Source of the DNA: Streptomyces avermitilis MA-4680 = NBRC 14893
Lineage (GTDB): Bacteria; Actinomycetota; Actinomycetes; Streptomycetales; Streptomycetaceae
Assembly: GCF_000009765.2 (NCBI RefSeq)
Contig: NC_003155.5
Span: 2,294,001 to 2,358,000, forward strand
Length of the DNA stretch: 64,000 nucleotides
Reading direction: 5' to 3'
Shown here piece by piece: positions 1 through 7,228 of this stretch; the stretch's first letter is position 1, and each line of letters starts with the position of its first letter. Both the position numbers and the translations under genes were made by a program. The notes under the pieces were generated by a model that was given only the letters and a program-made list of their open reading frames with translations, was not told the origin of the DNA and did not search any database.

Positions 1-428
1 CCGTCGTACCCCGCTGTCGGCATCGAAAGGCGCCGGTGGATACGGGCCTTCATCTTCGCGTCGTACGACGGTTCCGCGCGGCCCACCGTCTCCACGCGGA
101 CGCCGCGGCGGGCGCACTCCGCGGCGAACTCGTCCACGGAGGCGAGCGCGCGCTCCAGGACACGGTGGCTGGGGGCGACGAACAGGTCGACGAGGCCGGC
201 CTCGACGTCGGCCCACAGGGCGCAGTGGTCGGGCCGCAGTCCGCGGACGAGGAGTTCCCGGGTCACGACGTAGCCGCGCTCGGCGGCCCAGCGGGCGCAC
301 ATCGCGTACTGGCTGCGGGAGTCGACGAGGAAGGGGTCCGCGTCCAGTTCCTCCAGGGGCGTCAGGCTGGCGATGGCCGTGACCCGTACCGTGGCCGACG
401 GGCCGAAGGCGCCGCGCACGTCTCCCAT
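1..428 (-). CDS. resolvase-fold-like protein, partial (C-terminus off the window)
   Basis: The frame reads leftward from ATG at 428, with a purine-rich GAGGGGGGA just upstream, and runs off the left edge after at least 142 codons. The visible part resembles the N-terminal catalytic fold of serine recombinases: a Q-x3-C-x2-WA-x-ERGY helix (QYAMCARWAAERGY), then RPDHCALWADVEAGLVDLFV (matching the resolvase pattern RPAL..LL..ve.G.vDvvv) and an arginine-bearing SHRVLERAL helix, then a RRGVRVETVG strand. The expected Arg-x-Ser catalytic pair near the N-terminus is not recognisable (VTAIASLTP instead). It is therefore probably a non-catalytic relative or a regulatory protein. I do not recognise a named family. 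It is divergent from the metallo-beta-lactamase gene at 515. Confidence 0.6.
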   Translation of the reverse strand, partial: MGDVRGAFGPSATVRVTAIASLTPLEELDADPFLVDSRSQYAMCARWAAERGYVVTRELLVRGLRPDHCALWADVEAGLVDLFVAPSHRVLERALASVDEFAAECARRGVRVETVGRAEPSYDAKMKARIHRRLSMPTAGYD

Positions 429-514
429 GGTGTCCCCCCTCACCTCCGGGTTTCGCCGCCGACCCTACTCCTGCCCGTAGGCTCGGGGGGAGTCGCGCGA
501 AGGAGGCAAAGGGA

Positions 515-1288
515 GTGCCGGTGGAGATCACCTGGTGGGGGCATGCCACCTGCACGGTCGAGGACTCGGGAACGCGCGTTCTCACCGACCCGCTCTTCGC
601 GCGCCGCCTGGCGCACCTGCGGCGCCGCCGGGGCGCACCGCCCCCGCCCGAGGCGGCGGTCGCGGACGTGGCGCTCGTCTCGCATCTGCACGCCGACCAC
701 CTCCACGTACCGTCCCTGGCCCGGCTCGCCCCCGGCACCCGGCTGCTGCTGCCGCGGGGCGCCGTGCGTCAGGTGCCGGGGCTGCGCAGGCTCGGTCATC
801 TGCGGCTCACCGAGGTCGCGCCCGGCGATCGGACGCAGGTCGGTGACCTGGTCGTACGGACCGTTCCGGCGCGGCACGACGGACGGCGGCTGCCGGTCGG
901 TCCGCACCGCTCGCCCGCGCTCGGGTTCGTGATCGAGGGTGCCGCGCGGACGTACTTCGCGGGGGACACCGGGCTGTTCGAGGAGATGGCCGAGGAGGTC
1001 GGGCCCGTCGACGTGGCGCTGTTGCCGGTCGGCGGCTGGGGGCCGTATCTCGGCGAGGGGCACCTGGACGCGGGGCGGGCCGCGCAGGCGCTCGCGCGGC
1101 TGACGCCCCGCAGCGCGGTACCGGTGCACTACGGCACGTACTGGCCGATCGGGATGGATGCCGTGCGCCCCCATGAATTCCACACGCCGGGCGCCGAGTT
1201 CGTGCGCCTCGCGGCGGAGCGCGCGCCGGCGGTCGCGGTGCACCTGCTGGCGCACGGCGAGAGCGTACGCCCGGAGGTGGCCCGGTGA
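515..1288 (+). CDS. MBL-fold metal-dependent hydrolase (UlaG-like)
   Basis: A 257-residue cytoplasmic metallo-beta-lactamase-fold protein. It has the UlaG/RomA-type start (EITWWGHATCTVE), TDPLF at about residue 24, the metal motif HLHADH at about 57-62, and YFAGDTG near residue 148, which supplies the bridging Asp. A late HYGTYWP probably gives the last His. GTG at 515 is preceded by AGGAGG at 501-506, an ideal distance, so this start is well supported. The substrate is unknown; relatives include lactonases and NAPE-PLD-like phosphodiesterases. The DedA-like gene follows 46 nt downstream and may be cotranscribed. A second MBL-fold gene of the same superfamily converges from 3234. Confidence 0.85.
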   Translation: MPVEITWWGHATCTVEDSGTRVLTDPLFARRLAHLRRRRGAPPPPEAAVADVALVSHLHADHLHVPSLARLAPGTRLLLPRGAVRQVPGLRRLGHLRLTEVAPGDRTQVGDLVVRTVPARHDGRRLPVGPHRSPALGFVIEGAARTYFAGDTGLFEEMAEEVGPVDVALLPVGGWGPYLGEGHLDAGRAAQALARLTPRSAVPVHYGTYWPIGMDAVRPHEFHTPGAEFVRLAAERAPAVAVHLLAHGESVRPEVAR

Positions 1289-1334
1289 GACGCCCGGTCC
1301 GCAGACCGCACACCACCGTGACGGAGGCCGCCCG

Positions 1335-1958
1335 GTGATATTCCTGGCCGCGGTGAACTCGACCGTGTCACCGGCGTCCACGCAGCAGGCCATCGGCTAT
1401 CCGACGCTGTTCCTGCTGGTGCTGATCGGCGCGCTGGTGCCGGTGGTGCCGACGGGCGCCCTGGTCAGCTCCGCGGCGGTGGTGGCCTTCCATCAGTCGG
1501 CGCCCTTCGCGCTGCTGTTCGTCTTCGCGGTGGCGGCGCTCGCCGCGTTCCTCGGCGACATCGCGCTGTACTGGCTGGGCCGGCGCGGAATGCGCTCCAA
1601 GAACGGGTCGCGCTGGCTGCGGGCGATCCGCGACCGCGCGCCCGAGGACCGGCTCGCACAGGCGCAGGAGAAGCTGCGCGACCACGACATCGCGGTGCTC
1701 ACGCTGTCCCGGCTGGTCCCGGCGGGCCGTCTCCCGGTGATGCTCGCCTGTCTGATGGCGGACATGCCGCTGCGGCGCTTCGCCCGCGGCAACGGCCCGG
1801 CGTGCCTCGCCTGGGCGGTGACGTACCAGCTGATCGGCATCCTCGGCGGTTCCCTGTTCGAGGAGCCGTGGGAGGGCGTGGTGGCGGCGGTCGCGCTGAC
1901 GCTGACGATCAGCGTCGCGCCGAGCGTGTGGCGCAGGCTGCGCAGGGACGCCGCCTAG
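1335..1958 (+). CDS. DedA/SNARE-associated-like membrane protein
   Basis: A 207-residue integral membrane protein of the DedA (VTT domain) type. An N-terminal hydrophobic segment (TLFLLVLIGALVPVVPTGAL) is followed by a second hydrophobic stretch ending in FLGDIALYWLGRRG, the conserved G-D...Y-x-G region. The SRLVPAGRLPVMLACLM segment corresponds to the F/S-R-x-x-P-x-x-R motif essential in the family. Two more helices follow. The frame is open back to 1158, but GTG at 1335 with GGAGG at 1323-1327 is the only start with a ribosome site, and it places the first helix at the N-terminus. DedA proteins are linked to lipid-carrier flipping and envelope stress. The gene sits directly behind the MBL-fold gene. 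Confidence 0.8.
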   Translation: MIFLAAVNSTVSPASTQQAIGYPTLFLLVLIGALVPVVPTGALVSSAAVVAFHQSAPFALLFVFAVAALAAFLGDIALYWLGRRGMRSKNGSRWLRAIRDRAPEDRLAQAQEKLRDHDIAVLTLSRLVPAGRLPVMLACLMADMPLRRFARGNGPACLAWAVTYQLIGILGGSLFEEPWEGVVAAVALTLTISVAPSVWRRLRRDAA

Positions 1959-1966
1959 CTCTACGT

Positions 1967-2049
1967 CCTGTCCGGCGGATCATGATGCCGGAGGAAGGCG
2001 GCGGAGCCTTGTCAGCCCGGGTGCGCCGGGGCATGAACCGCCGGACAGG
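1967..2049. terminator. 83-nt imperfect hairpin between convergent genes
   Basis: The 12-base arm CCTGTCCGGCGG at 1967-1978 is exactly repeated inverted as CCGCCGGACAGG at 2038-2049. Inside, TCATGATGCC and GGGGCATGA extend the pairing with a few mismatches, so nearly the whole interval can fold. It lies between the end of the DedA gene (1958) and the end of the converging MBL gene (2065). It probably serves as a bidirectional terminator; there is no T-tract. Confidence 0.55.
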
Positions 2050-2064
2050 CTCTGGGCCCGGAGA

Positions 2065-3234
2065 TCACTCCAGGACCCGGGAGGCCCCCACCGGCAGGTC
2101 CCACAGGTCCTCGCGGGCCAGCCCCGCCTTCTCCCAGGCCGCCCGCACCCGGGTGAGCGGCTCCAGGACCGGCTCCGCGGACAGGACGAACGTCGCCCAG
2201 TGCATCGGCGCCATCCGGTGCGCGCCGAGGTCGACCGCCGCCTGTACCGCCTCCTCCGGATCGCAGTGCACGTCGCTCAGCCACCAGCGCGGGTCGTACG
2301 CGCCGATCGGCAGCAGCGCCAGGTCGATACCGGGGTAGCGGCGGCCGATCTGCGCGAACCAGTGCCCGTATCCCGTGTCCCCAGCGAAGTACACGCGCTG
2401 CCCGTCGGGCGCCGTGAGCACCCAACCGCCCCACAGGGTGCGGCAGGTGTCGGTCAGGCTGCGTTTGGACCAGTGATGGGAAGGCACGAAGTCCAAGCGG
2501 ACACCGCCCAGTTCGGCCGCCTCCCACCAGTCCAGCTCGGTCACCTGCGTGAAGCGGCGGCGCCGGAACCAGCGGGCGAGTCCGGCGGGCACGAACACCG
2601 GGGTGTCGCGCGGGAGTCTGCGCAGGGTGGGGGCGTCCAGGTGGTCGTAGTGGTTGTGGCTGATGACGACCGCGTCGATGCGCGGCAGGGCGCTCCAGGC
2701 CACCCCGACGGGGGTGATCCGGGCGGGTGTGCCGAGGATGCGGCGGGACCAGACCGGGTCGGTGAGGACGGTGAGGCCACCGATCCGGACCACCCAACTC
2801 GCGTGCCCCGCCCAGGAGACGGCGACCATGCGCGCGTCCACCCGGGGCAGCGGCGCCGGCTCGAAGGGCAGCTTCGGGATGTCGGCGAGTCCCTCGGGTC
2901 CCGGCCGTATCGCGCCCTCGCGGGCGAACCGGGCTAAGGCCTTGAGTCCGGGCAGCGGGGCGGTCAGCCGGTCGGCGAAGGAGCGCTGCCATCGCCGGCG
3001 CTCGCCGAGCGGACGCGGCTCGGGCGGTGCGTTCGGCGGTGCGAGGGGCCCGGCGGGGGTGGGCGGGGACGGGGACGGGGACGTGAATGTGGTCGTGGTC
3101 GTGGTCGTCGACGTCGGCTCGTCGGCGTCCTGGTCCGTCGGCGAAACGGTGCTCGTGGTGAACCCGGACTGCTTCGTCTGCTTCGTCTGCTTCGTCTGCT
3201 CCGTCTGCTCCGTCTGCTGCGTCTGCTGCGTCAT
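2065..3234 (-). CDS. MBL-fold hydrolase, NAPE-PLD-like, with low-complexity N-terminus and a TTA codon
   Basis: A 389-residue protein. Residues 1-60 are low complexity: seven QT-x repeats, then a Thr run and Ser-Pro pairs. The catalytic domain starts near residue 75, with SWAGHASW at about 140, TDPVWS at 159, the metal motif HNHYDH at 193-198, PSHHWSKRS, and YFAGDTGYG. This is the pattern of N-acyl-phosphatidylethanolamine phospholipase D-like (RomA/UlaG) proteins, so a phosphodiester or lipid substrate is plausible. ATG at 3234 overlaps the upstream aminotransferase stop by 4 bp (ATGA), which fixes the start and implies coupled translation. Codon 100 (2935-2937) is TTA, the only one I found in a coding frame of the window, so translation should depend on the bldA leucyl-tRNA. 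Confidence 0.85.
   Translation of the reverse strand: MTQQTQQTEQTEQTKQTKQTKQSGFTTSTVSPTDQDADEPTSTTTTTTTFTSPSPSPPTPAGPLAPPNAPPEPRPLGERRRWQRSFADRLTAPLPGLKALARFAREGAIRPGPEGLADIPKLPFEPAPLPRVDARMVAVSWAGHASWVVRIGGLTVLTDPVWSRRILGTPARITPVGVAWSALPRIDAVVISHNHYDHLDAPTLRRLPRDTPVFVPAGLARWFRRRRFTQVTELDWWEAAELGGVRLDFVPSHHWSKRSLTDTCRTLWGGWVLTAPDGQRVYFAGDTGYGHWFAQIGRRYPGIDLALLPIGAYDPRWWLSDVHCDPEEAVQAAVDLGAHRMAPMHWATFVLSAEPVLEPLTRVRAAWEKAGLAREDLWDLPVGASRVLE
3169..3231 (-). repeat. seven tandem 9-nt units in an MBL gene
   Basis: Seven consecutive 9-base units of the form CTGCTTCGT, CTGCTCCGT or CTGCTGCGT (plus strand) run without interruption. They encode the repeated Gln-Thr-Lys, Gln-Thr-Glu and Gln-Thr-Gln triplets right after the start codon. 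Copy number could vary by slippage without changing the frame. Confidence 0.9.
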
Positions 3235-4519
3235 CGAGGAGGCTCCCATCGCTGAGCGTCGTCGCGAAGATCGTCGAAGACCGATCCCAGAAGGATCAAC
3301 GCGCGTTGCACGTGTGGCAGTTCCAAAGGCGCGGGTGAATCGAGGCACCGCGTCCGCTCCTCGGCGGTGGTGCCGAGGAGCGGCCCGGTGGACAGCCGTA
3401 CGCGCAGGGCCGCGAGGTCGTCCCCGAAGCGCTGGCCGCCGGGCGCGGGCAGGCCGAGCCGGGCGGTGAGGAAGTCCTCCAGTTCCTGTGCGTCGCCCAC
3501 TCCGTGCGCGCTGAGCGCGGAGCGCAGCGGGCCGAGGTCCACGTACAGATGCCGGCCGGCCTGCGGGGGCCGGGCGAGGGCGCCCGCGGTGACCACCGCA
3601 CGGTGCGCGGCGGTGGCCACGCGCGCGTGCAGGCGTACGGCGGCGGTGAGGCGTTCGGTGACGTCGGCGGGCTCGTCGAGCGCGTACGCGGCGGCCGCGG
3701 CGACCGGTCGGGCGATCCGGGCGCCGAGCGCGGTGAGGACGTCGAGGACACGGGCGCGCAGCCCGGCGCCGTCGGCGGTGTCCGGGAAGCGGGCGACGGC
3801 CGCGGGCCAGCCGGCCGGCAGGAAGGGGCCGGCGAGGTCGGTCAGGACGGTGACCCCGTCGGGGAGCATCTCGGCGGGGCTGAACAGCACGGTGTCGTGC
3901 GGGCGGTGCACGGTGTCGCGCCAGGTCTCGTCGCTGACCAGGTGCAGTCCCTCGCCCGCGGCGGCCTCGATGGTCTCGTGCAGCACCTCGGGCGGGTGCG
4001 ACGGTTGGCGGTTGGGGTTCGTTCGGCCGACCCGGCGACGGAACCGAAGGACCCCCCGGGATTCCCCCGGCCTTCGGGCACGGAACCCTGCGACCGGTTC
4101 TTCCAGGAGGGGGGGTCCGGAATCCCGGGAAGGCCCCCCCAATTTCCCCCGGGGGGTTCGCCAACAAGGGAACACCGGACCCTTCCCAGGCGGCCCCGGG
4201 CCCTTGGGGGTGCCCACCAGGCGGCGCAGGGCCGGGGCACGAGCACATCGCCACCGAGCGCCGCGGTCAGTGCGAGGAGCAGGGCCGGGGCGCCCGGTGC
4301 GGCGGCGACGCGGTCGGGGCCCGCGGACAGACCGCGCCGCCCGAAGTAGCCGCAGGCCGCGGCGAGGAGGGCGGGGCCGCCGCCGGCGGGTTCGGCGTCG
4401 GGGCGGTCCGCGGCGGCGGCGAGGGCGGCCGCGAGTCCCGGCAGTACGGGCAGTCCCTGGTCGGGCAGCGGCGGGCCGTAGCGGACGGGGCCGTGTCCTT
4501 CCCGATCCGTCCGCCGCAT
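3231..4519 (-). pseudogene. PLP-dependent aminotransferase (class I/II) with disrupted middle
   Basis: Two intact-looking halves lie in different frames. The N-terminal half starts at ATG 4519 (GGAGG 6-7 nt upstream) and contains GYFGRRGL, APGAPALLLAL and PRPCAAWW, the early part of an aminotransferase. The C-terminal half, about 3990-3234, has PPEVLHETIEAAAGEGLHLVSDETWRD-type sequence, in which SDETW is the family's Asp-x-x-x/Tyr PLP-contact region. It ends in a TGA overlapping the next gene's ATG. Between them, about 4015-4240, the DNA has long G and C runs (GGGGGGG, CCCCCCC, CCCCCGGGGGG) and fragments such as WWAPQ and TPAECG can only be recovered by hopping frames. This looks like poor base calling or assembly, less likely a natural pseudogene. 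The substrate is unknown. Confidence 0.65.
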
Positions 4520-4641
4520 GGGTGCCTCCGCGCAGTCTCGTACGTCCGTTCCCCATACGGTCTCGGCCGTGCCCTCGGCCTCTCCGTACCCAGGGTTCCG
4601 TCCTGCCATGGGCGCCCGGCCGGGTTGCGCCCGTCACAGCG

Positions 4642-5712
4642 TCAGATGCGGGAGGACGTTCCCTTCCGGCGCAGCACTCGGTAGCAGGCGGCGCCGATGG
4701 CGACCGCGACCAGGACGCTGCCGGTGACCAGGGCGGGGATCGACCCGGTGAAGGCGCCGCCCTCGCCGGCCTGCGCTCCGCGCTGGACCCCGGGAGGCGC
4801 ATCCGCCGCACCGGACGGATTCACGGCGTCGGGGCCGTTCGGCGTGTCGGGGGGATCGACGGCGTCGGGGCGATTCACCGCGTCGGGCGGCTCGACCGTG
4901 CCGGGGCGGCTCGCGGTGCCGGGCGGAGCCAACGTGCCGGGGGGATCCACCGCGGCGGGCGCATCCAGCGTGTCGGGCGGGACCACCACACCGGGCGGCA
5001 CCACCGCACTGGGGGGATTCACCTCGTCAGGACGGTTCACCGCGTCGGGCGCGTCCGCCGCGTCGGGGCGATTCACCGCACCGGGATCCACCGTGTCGGG
5101 CGGAACCACCGCACCCGGAGGATCCACCGCGGCGGGCGCATCCAGCGTGTCGGGCGGAGCCACCGCGCTGGGAGGATTCACCTCGTCAGGACGATTCACC
5201 GCGTCGGGCGCGTCCGCAGCGTCGGGCGCGTCCGCAGCGCCGGGCACGTCCGCAGCGCCGGACGGATCCGCCGCGCCGTTGCGGGCCTCGCCGTCGCGGG
5301 TGTCGCTGGGCAAGGCGGTCCACTGACTCTCCTGGCCGCCCGTCGTCACGGGGCACTGTCCGTCGACCTCCCACTGCGCCGGGGGGCCGGCCGCACCGGT
5401 AGCACCGCCGTCGAAGTCCCCGTCGGACGGCATACGCGCCGTCTCGCCGTCGGCGGCCGCCCCGGCGTCGTCGTTCCCTCCGAGCCGCAGCTGGGCCTCG
5501 GTCTCCTCGGAGCTCTGCGGGCCGGCCTCGATGGCGTCGGACCGCTCCGCGCCGGTGGCGTCGCAGGAGACGGAGAGGGTGACGGCGCCGCCGGGCGCGA
5601 CGGAGCGCGGTCTGACCTCCGTGGCCGGATCCGCGGACGCGGCCGGGGCGGCGACGCCCAGGGCGGCACCGGCCAGGGCGGTGGCGGACAGGACACGGGC
5701 GCAACGGCGCAT
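4642..5712 (-). CDS. secreted Pro-rich repeat protein with C-terminal membrane anchor
   Basis: A 356-residue exported protein. It has a signal peptide (MRRCARVLSATALAGAALG, cleavage likely after ASA at residue 27), then a folded domain of about 110 residues with two Cys (LSVSCDAT and DGQCPVTT) that could form a disulphide. About 180 residues follow of repeating xPP/xPD units (PDAVNRP, PPDTLDAP, PPGAV). A hydrophobic segment (about 320-342) and a basic tail RRKGTSSRI end the protein. The layout is that of a wall-spanning stalk holding an N-terminal domain outside the wall. No sortase LPxTG or LAxTG motif is visible. ATG 5712 is preceded by AAGGAG. The function is unknown; the family is typical of Streptomyces surface proteins. 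Confidence 0.75.
   Translation of the reverse strand: MRRCARVLSATALAGAALGVAAPAASADPATEVRPRSVAPGGAVTLSVSCDATGAERSDAIEAGPQSSEETEAQLRLGGNDDAGAAADGETARMPSDGDFDGGATGAAGPPAQWEVDGQCPVTTGGQESQWTALPSDTRDGEARNGAADPSGAADVPGAADAPDAADAPDAVNRPDEVNPPSAVAPPDTLDAPAAVDPPGAVVPPDTVDPGAVNRPDAADAPDAVNRPDEVNPPSAVVPPGVVVPPDTLDAPAAVDPPGTLAPPGTASRPGTVEPPDAVNRPDAVDPPDTPNGPDAVNPSGAADAPPGVQRGAQAGEGGAFTGSIPALVTGSVLVAVAIGAACYRVLRRKGTSSRI
4943..5226 (-). repeat. internal duplication in the Pro-rich stalk
   Basis: A 38-base block beginning GGATCCACCGCGGCGGGC occurs identically at 4943-4980 and 5120-5157. A second block of about 50 bases beginning GGATTCACCTCGTCAGGACG occurs at 5015 and again at 5174 with few differences. 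The stalk therefore grew by duplication of a unit of roughly 160-177 bp. Confidence 0.85.
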
Positions 5713-6100
5713 GGGCTGGGCTCCTTCGGCGGGCTCTGCGGGGGCACGGCGGTCGTGCCCCCGCAGCCCATGACAGCCCGCCCGGCGGCCGCACGCGCGC
5801 GGCCGGGCACCATTCGCGCTACGTACGCCGCCGGGCGGGTGACAATGCCGGACCACTGCGGAGCCTGCGGTCGGCGGTACGGCGTCTGCGGTCGGCGCCC
5901 TGGGAGAGCCCTGGGAGAGCCGGCGCAGGGCTCCGAAGGCCGCGTCCGACCCCGCCGAGGCCACCCGGAACGCGGCGCCGGTGGGTGAGCCGCTTCTCCA
6001 TGGCGAAGGCGAGGGCGAGGGCACGGCGAGGGACATGATGTCCCGTCACCTCGCCCTCGCCCTCGCCCTCGCTCTCAGCCGGACGAACCTGAACCTCGGC
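5713..6100. other. intergenic, leader of the surface protein and end of the sigma gene
   Basis: This 388-nt gap holds no convincing gene. It contains the 5' region of the leftward Pro-rich protein gene and, near 6002-6072, a strong hairpin behind the leftward sigma factor gene. Direct repeats GGGAGAGCC and GGCGTCTGCGGTCGGC are present around 5865-5925. I see no clear -35/-10 pair. Confidence 0.5.
6009..6066 (-). terminator. hairpin downstream of the sigma factor gene
   Basis: Arms GCGAGGGCGAGGG (6009-6021) and CCCTCGCCCTCGC (6054-6066) are perfectly complementary. The 32-base spacer itself contains the 7-1-7 palindrome GGGACAT-G-ATGTCCC (6030-6044). It lies about 35 nt past the sigma gene stop in the transcription direction. 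It is a likely factor-independent terminator without T-tract, or a protein-binding palindrome. Confidence 0.6.
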
Positions 6101-6895
6101 TCAGGCGGCGTCCCGCATCACCTGCTCGCGCAGTCGGTCGCAGCAGCGGCTGATGATCCGTGACACATGCATCTGGGAGATGCCGAGCTGCTCGGCGATG
6201 CGGCTCTGCGTCATGTCACCGAAGAACCTCATGTAGAGGATGTCCCGTTCGCGCTCGGGCAGCGCCTGGAGGCGCGGCTTGACGGCCTCGCGGTCGACGA
6301 CGATGTCCAGGGCCGGGTCGGCCGAGCCGAGGGCGTCGCTGAGCGAGTACCCGTCCTCGCTGCCGGGCAGTTCGGCGTCGAGGGAGAGCGCCGTGAAGCT
6401 CTCCAGGGCCTCCAGGCCCGCCCGGACGTCCTCCTCGCTCATGTTGGCGTGCTCGGCGATCTCGGCGACGGTGGGCCTGCGGCCCGAGATGGTCTGCGAG
6501 AGGTCCTGACTGGCGAACCGCACACGGTTGCGCAGATCCTGGACGCGGCGCGGCACGTGCAGGGTCCACATGTGGTCGCGGAAGTGGCGCTTGATCTCGC
6601 CGGTGATCGTGGGCACGGCGTAGCTCTCGAAGGCGTTGCCGAGCTCGGGGTCGTACCGGTCGACGGCCTTGACCAGGCCGAGCGACGCGACCTGGCGCAG
6701 GTCTTCGTAGTTCTCGCCGCGGTTCCGAAAGCGTCCGGCGAGCCGTTCGGCCATGGGCAGCCAGGCCTCGACGATCTCCTCACGGAGTGTGTCGCGCTGC
6801 TGGCCCGGCGGGAGCGTGGCGAGCTTGCGGAAGGCCTCTGCGGTGTCGGGTGCATCGTCGTGCGAGTGGCGCTTCGCGCTGGCTTGGGTTCGCAT
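6101..6895 (-). CDS. RNA polymerase sigma factor, SigB/SigF/SigG subfamily
   Basis: A 264-residue group 3 sigma factor. Region 2 carries RFRNRGENYEDLRQVASLGL and YDPELGNAFESYAVPTI, followed by TGEIKRHFRDHMW and the -10 recognition helix. Region 3 is about 125-185 (RPTVAEIAEHANMSEEDV). Region 4 (LPERERDILYMRFFGDMTQSRIAEQLG, then ISQMHVSRI) is the -35-binding helix-turn-helix. The length and the ITGEIKRHFRD signature are those of the SigB/F family, which controls osmotic, oxidative and developmental stress genes in Streptomyces and is held by anti-sigma factors; none is adjacent here. ATG 6895 is chosen; the frame is open to 6973 but that extension lacks family sequence. A GGTTTT-N16-GGGTGG element upstream could mean autoregulation. 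Confidence 0.9.
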   Translation of the reverse strand: MRTQASAKRHSHDDAPDTAEAFRKLATLPPGQQRDTLREEIVEAWLPMAERLAGRFRNRGENYEDLRQVASLGLVKAVDRYDPELGNAFESYAVPTITGEIKRHFRDHMWTLHVPRRVQDLRNRVRFASQDLSQTISGRRPTVAEIAEHANMSEEDVRAGLEALESFTALSLDAELPGSEDGYSLSDALGSADPALDIVVDREAVKPRLQALPERERDILYMRFFGDMTQSRIAEQLGISQMHVSRIISRCCDRLREQVMRDAA

Positions 6896-7060
6896 GGTGC
6901 GTCGCAACTCCCTTGAGGGGTGCCTGGGGTGGACGGTCACCGTGGGAGCGCACCCGGACACGGGACCGGACACACCCGTGGTGAGGGTTTCCCGCTCCCA
7001 CGGACGTGCCTCCTGTCCGAAGCACTGTCAGACCGCCTGCCCCTGATCATGCGAGGCAAA

Positions 7061-7088
7061 CCACCCGCACAGCCTCCGGGTGAAAACC
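7061..7088 (-). promoter_or_regulatory. candidate SigB-type promoter of the sigma gene
   Basis: On the minus strand GGTTTT (7088-7083) and GGGTGG (7066-7061) are separated by 16 bases. The SigB/SigF consensus is GNTT/GTTT-N14-17-GGGTAC/T, so the -10 deviates at its last two positions. The position, about 165 nt before the ATG, fits autoregulation, as known for SigB. Confidence 0.4.
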
Positions 7089-7159
7089 GTTGCCGCCCCC
7101 GGTTCAGGAGCGACGGCAGGGCCACGCGGCGGACGCTCCGCACGGGTCCGCCCGATCCC

Positions 7160-7184
7160 GTGTCGACCTCGTCCCACCGGGTAC
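7160..7184 (+). promoter_or_regulatory. SigB-type promoter of the stress operon
   Basis: GTGT (7160-7163), 15 bases, then GGGTAC (7179-7184), an exact match to the GNNT-N14-16-GGGTAC/T pattern known for SigB-dependent Streptomyces promoters. Transcription would start about 7192, some 37 nt before the DUF2795 gene, directly opposite the SigB-family sigma gene. Confidence 0.6.
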
Positions 7185-7228
7185 GCGGTGCTCACCCGAG
7201 CTCACCCCGAAAGGATCTGGAGCGAAAC

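Larger units (their letters stand above)
6896..7228. other. divergent promoter region, sigma factor / stress operon
   Basis: This 333-nt gap separates the leftward sigma gene from the rightward DUF2795-CBS-PfpI genes. It holds one SigB-type promoter candidate for each side (7061-7088 leftward, 7160-7184 rightward). No coding frame in it looks real. Confidence 0.6.

Noticed and set aside
1158..1334. Extension of the DedA-like protein
   Set aside because: The extra 59 residues are Arg-rich and overlap the upstream MBL gene in another frame; GTG 1335 has a good RBS.
4943..5226. CRISPR-like array
   Set aside because: The repeats are inside a coding sequence, there are only two copies with related sequence between them, and there are no cas genes.
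3367..5988. An 873-codon rightward frame over the Pro-rich gene
   Set aside because: It consists of RGH/RVG repeats, the reverse reading of the PD/PP stalk repeats; the leftward frame has a signal peptide, RBS and membrane anchor.
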